Assembly: GCA_934561175.1 (NCBI GenBank)
Contig: CAKTFW010000040.1
Span: 1 to 13,259 of the forward strand
Direction of reading: 5' to 3'
DNA: 13,259 bases
From: an uncultured Oscillospiraceae bacterium
Lineage (GTDB): Bacteria; Bacillota; Clostridia; Oscillospirales; Oscillospiraceae
A model generated the notes under the pieces. The model searched no databases. It saw only the letters and a list, made by a program, of their open reading frames with translations, and had not been told where the DNA came from. The translations under genes were made by a program, and so were the position numbers. Below are positions 1 to 7,090 of the stretch, one piece after another (the stretch's first letter is position 1; every line of letters starts with the position of its first letter).

Positions 1-140
1 TCGCCTTATCCGTAGCAAGCGGATATTTCAGAATGGTTCGGAATCGCTACCAACCTTGCTTTCCGTGATAACCCTTGCGGGCAGGAAGTTCGTGGCGCAC
101 CTTCATCCGGCTGGGGCTTTCGCCCCCGATCAGGAATGTA
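1..140 (-). other. Structured minus-strand RNA of unknown type, running off the left edge
   Basis: No convincing reading frame is present. Read on the minus strand, the segment has two hairpins closed by GNRA tetraloops: GGGGC-GAAA-GCCCC (122-126 with 113-117) and CCC-GCAA-GGG around 72-83. Nearer the edge there is a TATCCG/CGGATA hairpin (about 8-26). GNRA loops appear only in the minus-strand reading, which suggests RNA transcribed leftward. Just after the GAAA hairpin the minus strand reads GTGCGCC (100-94), which resembles the GUGYG 5' end of bacterial group II introns; insertion next to a hairpin would fit that idea. Domain V and the reverse transcriptase would lie outside the window, so the identity is open. 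Another structured RNA or an rRNA-operon flank is possible. Confidence 0.25.
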
Positions 141-274
141 CCTGTTGAATGTCTATTCGATTTTCAAGGTTCGTGAGGTTTTTGCCCTCACTAACCAACT
201 GGGAAATTTTTTTCGATTTGTACGAAGTTTTTTTGAGATTTTTCAAAAAAATTTTTTCGACCACCTTTCGGGGA
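141..274. other. A/T-rich non-coding spacer, possibly rRNA-operon-like
   Basis: This stretch is dominated by runs of A and T and by a perfect 6-bp hairpin GTGAGG/CCTCAC at 172-190. On the minus strand it contains ACCTTGAAAATCGAATA (around 156-172), which resembles the CTTTGAAAACTGAATA-type sequence seen in Firmicutes rRNA leaders and spacers. That resemblance is from memory, not from a search. A 113-codon open frame begins at 136 on the plus strand but has Phe/Lys-rich low-complexity content, no ribosome binding site, and runs straight through both terminators, so it is not called as a gene. Confidence 0.3.
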
Positions 275-315
275 CAAAAAAAGCCCCTATCACATCACAG
301 AGATGTAATAGGGGC
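275..315 (-). terminator. Second (distal) intrinsic terminator downstream of lysS
   Basis: Inverted repeat GCCCCTAT (283-290) / ATAGGGGC (308-315), with a further CATC/GATG pairing inside after one mismatch. On the minus strand it is followed by a run of T (plus-strand A run at 276-282). The geometry fits a rho-independent terminator for leftward transcription coming from lysS. Confidence 0.8.
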
Positions 316-322
316 AGAAATA

Positions 323-354
323 GAAAAAGCCCGCTGACCGAAATCAGCGGGCTT
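323..354 (-). terminator. First (proximal) intrinsic terminator downstream of lysS
   Basis: Perfect 11-bp inverted repeat AAGCCCGCTGA (327-337) / TCAGCGGGCTT (344-354) with a 6-nt loop. On the minus strand it is followed by a T run (plus-strand AAAAA at 324-328). It lies about 130 bp after the lysS stop and 8 bp before the second hairpin, giving a tandem terminator pair. Confidence 0.85.
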
Positions 355-420
355 AAATCATATGAAATTATCGTATGCTATCGGAACTTGTCTGCAATCG
401 CAAAATTCCAAACGCATTTT

Positions 421-462
421 TGGCGTAAGCTCGGAGTAAATTGGCGTAAGTTGTGGCGTAAG
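421..462. repeat. Triplicated 9-mer TGGCGTAAG
   Basis: TGGCGTAAG occurs at 421-429, 442-450 and 454-462, all on the same strand, between the lysS stop and its terminators. Spacing is 21 and 12 nt, so it is not a regular array. Function unknown; it lies in the lysS 3' untranslated region. Confidence 0.6.
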
Positions 463-482
463 CACCGACAATTTTAGGTCAA

Positions 483-2426
483 TCAATAGAGCTTTGCGCC
501 TGCCGGAATGTGAGGATCGACCATCAGCAAATGCAACTTTTCTTCACCGTTTTCGTGATGCACGGCGGAGATCAACATACCGCAGGAGTCGATACCCATC
601 ATCGCTCTCGGAGGCAGATTGGTGATTGCAATGCAGGTCTTACCGACCAGTTCTTCCGGCTCATAATATTCGTGAATACCACTCAAAATGACCCTATCTA
701 CGCCGGTTCCATCGTCCAAAACGAACTTTAAGAGCTTTTTGGACTTCTTCACAGCTTCGCATTCCTTGACCTTTACGGCACGGAAATCACTCTTGGAGAA
801 GGTGTCAAAATCGACCTGATCCTCAAACAAAGGCTCAATCTGAACATTGGAAAAATCAATTTTTTCTTCCACAACGGGAGCCGTCTGAGCAGCCTCCGCA
901 GGAGCCGAAACTTCCTTGGAAGCCTTCTTGTCAGAGTCCAACGGCTTCATTGTGGGGAACAGAATCACATCCCGGATGGTATCCGTACCGGTCAGCATCA
1001 TTACCGCACGGTCGATGCCCATACCCATACCGCCTGTAGGCGGCATACCATACTCCAAGGCAGTGAGAAAATCCTCATCCAGCATTTCCGTCTCATCGTC
1101 GCCGCGCTCGCGCTGCTCCACCTGCTTTTCAAAACGCTGACGCTGGTCAATAGGATCGTTCAGCTCAGAGTAGGCGTTGGCCAGTTCGCAATGGCAGATG
1201 AACAGTTCAAACCGCTCGGTCAGGCGGGGATCCTTGGGGCTGCGCTTCGTCAGGGGGCTGACCTCCACAGGATACATGGTGATGAAGGTCGGCTGAATCA
1301 GCTTCTCCTCCACTTTCTGGTCGAAACAGGCGTACAAGGCATTCCCCCATGTCTTCTCCGCGGCGTCAGCCAACTCCACGCCCACAGCCTTGGCTGCGGC
1401 CACAGCCTCAGAATCATCGGTAATGGCGTCGAAGTCCACACCCACATACTCCTTCACGGCCTCCACCATGGTCAGGCGACGCCAGCCGGGGGTCAGGTTG
1501 ATCTTCTCGCCCAGCCACTCCACCTCGTAGCCGCCCAGGATCTCCTTGGCCGCACCAGAGAGGATCCCCTCGGCAATGTCCATCATATCGTGGAAATCAG
1601 CATAGGCCTGATACAGCTCCACCGTAGTAAACTCCGGATTGTGCTTGGGATCCATACCCTCGTTCCGGAAAATACGGCCGATTTCATACACCCGATCCAT
1701 ACCACCCACGATCAGCCGCTTCAGGGGCAGCTCTGTAGCAATACGCATATACATATCAATATCCAGCGTATTGTGATGGGTAATAAACGGCCGGGCTGCC
1801 GCACCACCGGCAATCGTATTCAATACCGGCGTCTCTACCTCAATATAATTCATGCTGTCCAGATAGTTCCGCATGAACTTAATAAACTGAGAACGGATGA
1901 CAAAATTGCGCTTGACCTCAGGATTCACAATCAAGTCTACATAGCGCTGGCGATAACGCATCTCCTGGTTCGTCAGGCCATGGAATTTATCCGGCAGCGG
2001 CAGCAGCGATTTCGAAAGCAGCATTGCCTTGGAAACCCGCACAGACATCTCGCCGCGCTGCGTCCGAAACACTTCGCCATCAATTCCGACAATATCGCCA
2101 ATGTCATACTTTTTGAACTGATTATAGTCTTCCTCCGCCATCTCGTCCTTGCGGGCATAGAGCTGGATTCGGCCAGACTTATCCTGCAGATCGCAAAAAG
2201 AGACTTTGCCCATTCCACGCTTGGTCATCAGACGGCCCGCAATGCTGACATGCTGACCCTCCAAATGGTCAAAGTTTTCCTTAATGGTTGCACTATCAGA
2301 GGTCACATGAAATTTTGTAATGGTAAATGGATCTTGTCCGTTCGTCTGTAGCTCTGCCAGCTTTTCCCGCCGGATTCGCATCTGGTCATTCAGATCCGGC
2401 TGTTGTGTCATCCTATCCTCGGCCAT
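483..2426 (-). CDS. lysS: Lysine-tRNA ligase, class II, with C-terminal tRNA-binding domain
   Basis: Cytosolic enzyme that charges tRNA-Lys with lysine using ATP. The 647-residue product has an N-terminal OB-fold anticodon-binding domain (about 57-150) and a class II catalytic core: the motif 1 region around YIEVETP (194-200), motif 2 FRNEG with HNPEFTTVE (253-270), and motif 3 GGMGMGIDR (465-473). The core ends near 494, where a normal LysRS of roughly 490-500 residues would stop. An Ala/Glu-rich linker (about 495-530) then leads to an extra domain (about 535-647) resembling the Trbp111/EMAP-II-like tRNA-binding domain found at the C-terminus of many bacterial MetRS (DFRAVKVKECE, NLPPRAMMGIDSCGML). 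The ATG at 2426 is preceded by GGGGGAAAG. It lies 20 bp after greA and is probably transcribed with it. The LysRS assignment is secure; the extra domain is assigned from sequence resemblance. Confidence 0.97.
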   Translation of the reverse strand: MAEDRMTQQPDLNDQMRIRREKLAELQTNGQDPFTITKFHVTSDSATIKENFDHLEGQHVSIAGRLMTKRGMGKVSFCDLQDKSGRIQLYARKDEMAEEDYNQFKKYDIGDIVGIDGEVFRTQRGEMSVRVSKAMLLSKSLLPLPDKFHGLTNQEMRYRQRYVDLIVNPEVKRNFVIRSQFIKFMRNYLDSMNYIEVETPVLNTIAGGAAARPFITHHNTLDIDMYMRIATELPLKRLIVGGMDRVYEIGRIFRNEGMDPKHNPEFTTVELYQAYADFHDMMDIAEGILSGAAKEILGGYEVEWLGEKINLTPGWRRLTMVEAVKEYVGVDFDAITDDSEAVAAAKAVGVELADAAEKTWGNALYACFDQKVEEKLIQPTFITMYPVEVSPLTKRSPKDPRLTERFELFICHCELANAYSELNDPIDQRQRFEKQVEQRERGDDETEMLDEDFLTALEYGMPPTGGMGMGIDRAVMMLTGTDTIRDVILFPTMKPLDSDKKASKEVSAPAEAAQTAPVVEEKIDFSNVQIEPLFEDQVDFDTFSKSDFRAVKVKECEAVKKSKKLLKFVLDDGTGVDRVILSGIHEYYEPEELVGKTCIAITNLPPRAMMGIDSCGMLISAVHHENGEEKLHLLMVDPHIPAGAKLY

Positions 2427-2446
2427 AATTCTTTCCCCCTGTATTT

Positions 2447-2923
2447 TTAGCGCTCTACAGAAATCACCTGGAATTTAATGGCACCAACCGGTGCTTCTAC
2501 CGTAACTTCTTCGCCAACTTTATGCCCCAGCATTGCGCGGCCAAACGGCGAATCATCAGAAATACGGCCCTGCGACGGGTTTGCCTCCTGGGAGCCGACA
2601 ATTTCATAGGTTTCGTCCTCGTCCATCTCCAGATCCCGAACAACAACCGTGCAGCCCAGACCAATTGTATCCGAAGCGGTTTCGTCTTCTGAAATCACAA
2701 CTGCGTGCGCCAGGATATTCTCCACTTCGGCAATTCGGCCATAAAGCTTTGACTGCTCATTTTTTGCCTCATCATATTCTGAGTTCTCGGAAAGGTCGCC
2801 GAAAGAACGCGCCTCTTTAATCAGTTCTGCAACTTCTTTTTCACGGGTCGTCTTGAGCCAGTTCAGTTCTTTCTCCAGCTCTGCCAGGCGCTCCGCGGTC
2901 AATTTAAATTCTTTTGCTGCCAT
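2447..2923 (-). CDS. greA: Transcription elongation factor GreA
   Basis: Binds the secondary channel of RNA polymerase and stimulates cleavage of backtracked transcripts, so stalled complexes resume. The start is placed at the ATG at 2923, giving 158 residues, the usual GreA length; an in-frame TTG six codons upstream overlaps the GGAGG ribosome binding site and is unlikely to be the start. The N-terminal coiled coil (about 5-75) carries the conserved tip FGDLSENSEY with acidic residues D43 and E46, expected to coordinate Mg2+ at the polymerase active site. The C-terminal FKBP-like domain includes ISDDSPFGRAMLGHKVG (121-137). First gene of a probable greA-lysS operon, an arrangement common in Firmicutes, with a strong promoter at 2998-3026. 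No unusual features. Confidence 0.97.
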   Translation of the reverse strand: MAAKEFKLTAERLAELEKELNWLKTTREKEVAELIKEARSFGDLSENSEYDEAKNEQSKLYGRIAEVENILAHAVVISEDETASDTIGLGCTVVVRDLEMDEDETYEIVGSQEANPSQGRISDDSPFGRAMLGHKVGEEVTVEAPVGAIKFQVISVER

Positions 2924-2997
2924 AGTTAACCATGCCTCCAAATATTTTGCGCAGACATTACCGACGCAAGAAATTCAGCGCCGCCAGAATGTTTGCA

Positions 2998-3026
2998 ATT
3001 ATAGATGTGGATTCAGTATCTGTCAA
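2998..3026 (-). promoter_or_regulatory. Perfect sigma-A-type promoter for greA-lysS
   Basis: On the minus strand: TTGACA (3026-3021), a 17-nt spacer, TATAAT (3003-2998). All 12 consensus bases match and spacing is optimal. The -35 box overlaps the stop codon (3025-3023) of ctpA. A transcription start about 7 nt past the -10 would give a leader of roughly 65-70 nt before the greA ATG. Confidence 0.88.
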
Positions 3027-4195
3027 GTATTTCCCATCGAACGCAGGACTTCCAATGCCTTTTGCAGCTGCGGATCCTCCTCCACTGCCAGCGAGCCATA
3101 ATAACACAGATACGCCTGATCTTCCGTCAGTGCTATTACAGCATCGGGGGTAATTCCAACATCCGTTAAGCTGAGTCCATTCGGTGTAAAATATTCACCG
3201 GAAGAGATCGCCATCGCCGACCCATCCGAAAGCGGGTAGGTAATCTGAAAATAGCCTTTCCCGCAAGTCGCTTCACCGACAATCTCCGCCTGTTCCAGTT
3301 CCTGCAGCGCCGCAGCAAAAAATTCTGCAGCAGAATAACTGTCTCCATTTACCAAAACTGCCATCGGCAAATCCACCGCATGGCCATCTTTTGCGTAATC
3401 AGTAACCGGATCTGCACCTGTCATTCGGCTGGTGAAAAGCGGAACACCGTCTTCAATCAAATAATCCAACAATTTCAGCAGCTCTGTTTTCAAGCCGCCG
3501 GGGTTATACCGGACATCGAACAGCAACGCCGTCGCGCCAGCCTCAATGCTGGCATCCACCGCTGCAATCGCCTGAGAAGCACTGTCCTCATCAAAGTTCT
3601 TAATACGGATATATCCCACATTGCCGTCAAGCATTTGCTGGGATACCACCTGCTCCCGCACTGCAGCACGAGTCACCGTACTGGTATAGGATGTTCCATC
3701 CCTGGTCAGTGTCAGCTGAACCTGCGTTCCAGCCTCTCCGCGAACCAGGTCCACCGCTTCATCCCGGCTCAACGCAGAAACCTTCTGATCTTCAATCTGT
3801 GTCAGAATATCTCCGGGCTGAATACCAGCCGCCTCTGCTGGTCCTCCTGCGGTCACCGATGCAACCTTTAATCCATCGCCGTCCAGCTGCGACTCTACCA
3901 TCATGCCGACGCCAACATAAGTATTTGTCACAGTCAATTGATAGGCGCTGTAATCCTCCGCGCTGATATAATAGCTCCAACGGTCATCCAGCGCATCGAT
4001 CATTCCCTGCACTGCCGCATCGCCAACAGCGGTCTCATCATAGTTGCCAATAAAAACACGGTTGATAATCCCTGCAGCTTCCGAAACCTTATCTGCAACC
4101 GGCGTGTTAGCCCGGCCGGCTAAAAGCCATGCCGTCCCCGCCATCGTGAAGAGCATCACAGCAACCAGTGTAAAACCATAAAATATTTTTTTCAT
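3023..4195 (-). CDS. ctpA: S41 family C-terminal processing peptidase (CtpA/CtpB type)
   Basis: Secreted, membrane-anchored serine protease of the carboxyl-terminal-processing family. With the ATG at 4195 (GGAGGA 7 nt upstream) the protein has 390 residues. It starts with a hydrophobic signal anchor (about 3-26), followed by a PDZ domain (about 90-176, VGVGMMV and GDILTQIEDQKV) and the S41 catalytic domain (about 190-350). The expected Ser-Lys-Gln triad is visible as S288 (in SYSAAE), K313 and Q317 (GKGYFQ), with the typical 25-residue Ser-Lys spacing. The usual SASASE motif is altered to SYSAAE but keeps the nucleophile. Last gene of the ftsE-ftsX-M23 cluster, 74 bp after the hydrolase gene; in Bacillus subtilis ctpB also lies close to ftsEX. 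Likely substrates are cell-wall hydrolases or sporulation regulators, which is inference. Confidence 0.93.
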   Translation of the reverse strand: MKKIFYGFTLVAVMLFTMAGTAWLLAGRANTPVADKVSEAAGIINRVFIGNYDETAVGDAAVQGMIDALDDRWSYYISAEDYSAYQLTVTNTYVGVGMMVESQLDGDGLKVASVTAGGPAEAAGIQPGDILTQIEDQKVSALSRDEAVDLVRGEAGTQVQLTLTRDGTSYTSTVTRAAVREQVVSQQMLDGNVGYIRIKNFDEDSASQAIAAVDASIEAGATALLFDVRYNPGGLKTELLKLLDYLIEDGVPLFTSRMTGADPVTDYAKDGHAVDLPMAVLVNGDSYSAAEFFAAALQELEQAEIVGEATCGKGYFQITYPLSDGSAMAISSGEYFTPNGLSLTDVGITPDAVIALTEDQAYLCYYGSLAVEEDPQLQKALEVLRSMGNT

Positions 4196-4217
4196 TCCGT
4201 GCTCCTCCCGGCAGGGA

Positions 4218-4250
4218 AAATCTGAAGGGAGCAATGCTCCCTTCAGATTT
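4218..4250 (-). repeat. 16-bp perfect inverted repeat between the M23 hydrolase gene and ctpA
   Basis: AAATCTGAAGGGAGCA (4218-4233) and its exact complement (4235-4250) flank a single central A, so the RNA would form a hairpin of about 14 bp with a short loop. On the minus strand it is followed by only four T, so it is a weak terminator at best. It could act as an attenuator or as an RNA-processing/stability hairpin that lowers ctpA expression relative to the genes upstream. Confidence 0.7.
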
Positions 4251-4269
4251 CACACTTCATTATGGATTT

Positions 4270-5517
4270 TTAGACATAGTCCATTGGATTCACATTGGAA
4301 CCATTGATTAGAATCTCGAAATGCAGATGCGCGCCTGTCGACCAACCAGTTGAACCGACATAGCCGATCACCTCGCCCTGTGAAACATGCTGTCCCACAG
4401 AAACAATATAATTGGTCATATGTGCATAAATCGTCGAAGATCCGTCGCCATGGTTAATTGTGACGCAATTTCCGTTTGCAGTCTGATAGTTTGCGCCCGA
4501 TACCGTGCCACTTTTCGACGCATAAATTGCAGTACCGGCAGATGCTGCAAGGTCCACACCGTAGTGGAATTTATAATAACCATAAAGCGGGTGGTAGCGA
4601 TAACCGTAGGCATCTGTAATTGTCACGCGGGAGGGCAGTGGGTACAGGAACCCGGAAGATCCCGCCGTAGAAGAGCTGCTGGTATTCGTCGTCGCTGCAG
4701 CGGCAGCCTTACGCGCCGCTTCCTCATCTTTCAGCACACGCTCATATTCTGCCAACTTGGCTGCAACTGCCTCGTCCAGCACAGCGCCCTCTTCCTCATA
4801 TTTGGCATAGAGCGCTGCCAGTTCCTCACTCTCCGAAGCCAGCTGAACCAGAAGTGCATCCGCCTCTTCCCGCTGGGACTGGAGCTGTTCTTCCTGCAGG
4901 GCGAGCGTCTGCTTCATGTCCTCCAGATCGCTTTTCTCTGTTTCTAAGTCCTGTCTGGCCTGGGCAACCTGTGCTGTCGCCGCTGCCATTTCATCCAGCA
5001 TATTCTGATCAGACTGTGCAATCTCACTGATCATGTCAATCCGATCCAGAAGGTCAGAAAAGCTGCTGGCATTGAACAACACGGACCAATAGGAAATTGT
5101 GCCGCCCTCTTCCATCGCGCGAATCCGGGTTTTGAACTTGGCGTTCATTTCCGCTTCCTGCGCTTCCGCGTCTTCCAATTCTTTCTGCTTTTCCGCAATC
5201 AGCAGATTGTACTGTTTAATCTGCTCATTCGTGTTTTCCACTTCCATGCGGGTAATATCAATCTGCTGGTCAATTGTGGTCTTCTGATCCACCGTAGACT
5301 GCGTCTTGCTGGCATTGGAAGAAATCTGCGACTCCAATTCGCCCGACTTCTGTGCAATTTCCGCTGCTTCACTCTTCAGTGCATCCAATTCTTTCTTGAT
5401 CTGACTGGAGCTCGCTGCAGAAGCCGACATAGCGAACGCGTTCAGCAGCAGCGGCAGGAACATCATAATTGCCAGTACAATTGCGACAATCGATACAATC
5501 TTTTTTCTATGCTTCAT
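4270..5517 (-). CDS. Secreted M23 murein hydrolase with coiled coil, probable FtsEX partner (EnvC/PcsB-like)
   Basis: Probable peptidoglycan endopeptidase acting outside the membrane. The 415-residue protein has a signal peptide (about 1-35, with an AMSASAA cleavage-type region), a long Glu/Gln/Ala-rich coiled coil (about 37-270) interrupted by a segment around YWSVLFNASSFSDLL (143-157) typical of EnvC/PcsB-like proteins, a Ser/Thr linker, and a C-terminal M23 (LytM) domain (about 288-415). Zinc ligands H318, D322 and H399 and catalytic histidines H366 and H397 are all present, so an active enzyme is expected, unlike the degenerate LytM domain of E. coli EnvC. The ATG at 5517 has an AGGAGG site that contains the last bases of the ftsX stop codon. 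Position directly after ftsX supports activation by FtsEX. Confidence 0.92.
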   Translation of the reverse strand: MKHRKKIVSIVAIVLAIMMFLPLLLNAFAMSASAASSSQIKKELDALKSEAAEIAQKSGELESQISSNASKTQSTVDQKTTIDQQIDITRMEVENTNEQIKQYNLLIAEKQKELEDAEAQEAEMNAKFKTRIRAMEEGGTISYWSVLFNASSFSDLLDRIDMISEIAQSDQNMLDEMAAATAQVAQARQDLETEKSDLEDMKQTLALQEEQLQSQREEADALLVQLASESEELAALYAKYEEEGAVLDEAVAAKLAEYERVLKDEEAARKAAAAATTNTSSSSTAGSSGFLYPLPSRVTITDAYGYRYHPLYGYYKFHYGVDLAASAGTAIYASKSGTVSGANYQTANGNCVTINHGDGSSTIYAHMTNYIVSVGQHVSQGEVIGYVGSTGWSTGAHLHFEILINGSNVNPMDYV

Positions 5518-5526
5518 GACTGCCTC

Positions 5527-6414
5527 CTATACCTGCAGGAATTTCCGAATGGACAACATACTGCCAAATACGCCGACGATAAAGCCTGCTGCAGCAAACG
5601 CGATAGCCAGCGGAACCAGTACATCTGTAAAAGGCACCAGTGTCAGCAGCTTCATCGTATCCACCGCCGTCACACGGGTAACAATCAAACTGTAAATCCC
5701 CCATTCTGCCAGGAAGGCAATTGCCGCGCCAAAAAAGCCCAGGAACAAGCCTTCCACCAAAAACGGGCCGCGGATGAAATGGTTTGTCGCGCCAACCATT
5801 TTCATAATTGCAATTTCTTCCCGCCGATCATACAGTGCAAGCTTCACGGTATTCGCAATAATAAACAACGAAACTATGAACAGAACAACAATAATCACCG
5901 TCGATGCTACATTCAAAATTTTCTGCATCGTTGTAAAGCCATTGGAGATTTCATAGTGCGCGCTGACGCTCGCCACGCCGTCAATCTTTTCAATGTCCGC
6001 TACGGTCTGCTCTGTCAGGCTCAAATCAACCAGCGTCACCGCATAGCGGTCACGCAGGGTCTTTGCGTCAACTCCGTCAAAAATTTCCGGGTTATCCTGC
6101 TGAGCAATATAGGCTTCCAGCGCCTGGTCTCTGGAGATGAACTCCGCCTGCTGCACATTGCTGATCATATTGATGCTGGAGCCAACGCTCTTCGCCTCAG
6201 CCTCTGACAAATCCTCGTCAATATATACAAGGATTTCGCTCTCCTGCTCCAAATCCACAATCATGTGATGCAGATTCAGCATAATCAGGACGAAGCTGCC
6301 CATAATCAACAGGCATGCTACAATTGCGCAGACAGCAGCAAAGGACATAAAGCCATGCAAGAACATCCCCCGCGTGCCCTCTCGCACATAATAACCGAAA
6401 TTATTCCTTTTCAT
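5527..6414 (-). CDS. ftsX: Cell division protein FtsX (permease-like subunit)
   Basis: Membrane component of the FtsEX complex, which couples ATP hydrolysis by FtsE to activation of cell-wall hydrolases outside the cell. With the ATG at 6414 the protein has 295 residues, a usual FtsX length. It shows a cytoplasmic N-terminus, TM1 (about 24-46), a large extracellular domain (about 47-165) that would contact the hydrolase, and TM2 (168-190), TM3 (216-246) and TM4 (263-286). The segment YDRREEIAIMKMVGAT (195-210) is the conserved cytoplasmic part of the MacB/FtsX permease domain. The start lies inside ftsE (14-nt overlap), so translation is probably coupled. A longer open frame upstream, to 6471, only reads through ftsE in another frame. 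Confidence 0.96.
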   Translation of the reverse strand: MKRNNFGYYVREGTRGMFLHGFMSFAAVCAIVACLLIMGSFVLIMLNLHHMIVDLEQESEILVYIDEDLSEAEAKSVGSSINMISNVQQAEFISRDQALEAYIAQQDNPEIFDGVDAKTLRDRYAVTLVDLSLTEQTVADIEKIDGVASVSAHYEISNGFTTMQKILNVASTVIIVVLFIVSLFIIANTVKLALYDRREEIAIMKMVGATNHFIRGPFLVEGLFLGFFGAAIAFLAEWGIYSLIVTRVTAVDTMKLLTLVPFTDVLVPLAIAFAAAGFIVGVFGSMLSIRKFLQV

Positions 6415-7090
6415 ATGTGTAATACCCGTCCATTCCGTCGCTGATGACCAGGCCTTCGTCAATCGCAACAACGCGTTTGGAAAAGCGATTGACCAACGCC
6501 TTTTCGTGTGTAACCACCATCATTGTGGTACCAAGCGCATTGATTCTCTCCAAAAGCATCATGATCTCCAGCGAACGCGCCGGATCCAGATTTCCGGTCG
6601 GCTCATCCGCAATAATCATCTGCGGATTATTAATCAGCGCACGCGCAATAGCGACACGCTGCTGCTCGCCACCGGACAGCTCCTGCGGCAGACGATGTGC
6701 CTTGTTTTCCAGGCCGACCAGCTCCAGCACATAGGGTACGCGGCGCTTGATCTCCTTCTCCGACGCACCAATAACGCGCATGGCAAAGGACACATTATCA
6801 AAAACAGTCTTCTTATCAATTAAGCGGAAATCCTGAAAGATAACACCAAGCGTTCTGCGCATATAAGGAACCTGTGAGCGCTTCATTTTACCGGTATCAT
6901 ATCCATTGACCATAACTGTACCAGTCGTCGGCAGCAGTTCAGCTGTCAGCAGTTTGATCAATGTGGATTTACCAGAACCGGAAGGGCCAACCAAGAAGAC
7001 AAACTCACCATCCTGAATTTGCAAGGAAATGCCCTTGATTGCTTTAGCCCCGTTGTCATAGGTCTTTGTTACATTGCGAAGTTCAATCAT
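6401..7090 (-). CDS. ftsE: Cell division ATP-binding protein FtsE
   Basis: Cytoplasmic ATPase of the FtsEX complex. The 229-residue protein is a single ABC domain with Walker A GPSGSGKST (35-43), Q-loop Q86 in FQDFRL, signature LSGGEQQR (138-145), Walker B MIIADEPT (158-165) and switch histidine H195 (VVTHE). The length and FQDFRL sequence are typical of FtsE and help separate it from LolD/MacB-type ATPases, as does the ftsX gene directly after it. The ATG at 7090 shares its A with the TGA stop of the upstream regulator gene (TGATG) and has GGGGGA 5 nt upstream. Translation is therefore likely coupled both to the regulator before it and to ftsX after it. Confidence 0.97.
   Translation of the reverse strand: MIELRNVTKTYDNGAKAIKGISLQIQDGEFVFLVGPSGSGKSTLIKLLTAELLPTTGTVMVNGYDTGKMKRSQVPYMRRTLGVIFQDFRLIDKKTVFDNVSFAMRVIGASEKEIKRRVPYVLELVGLENKAHRLPQELSGGEQQRVAIARALINNPQMIIADEPTGNLDPARSLEIMMLLERINALGTTMMVVTHEKALVNRFSKRVVAIDEGLVISDGMDGYYTYEKE

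Noticed and set aside
136..477. 113-codon plus-strand open frame at the left edge
   Set aside because: Phe/Lys-rich low-complexity product, no ribosome binding site, and it runs through two terminators read from the other strand.
1191..2351. 386-codon open frame on the plus strand
   Set aside because: Lies antisense to the clearly recognised lysS; its His/Ile-rich product fits no known family.
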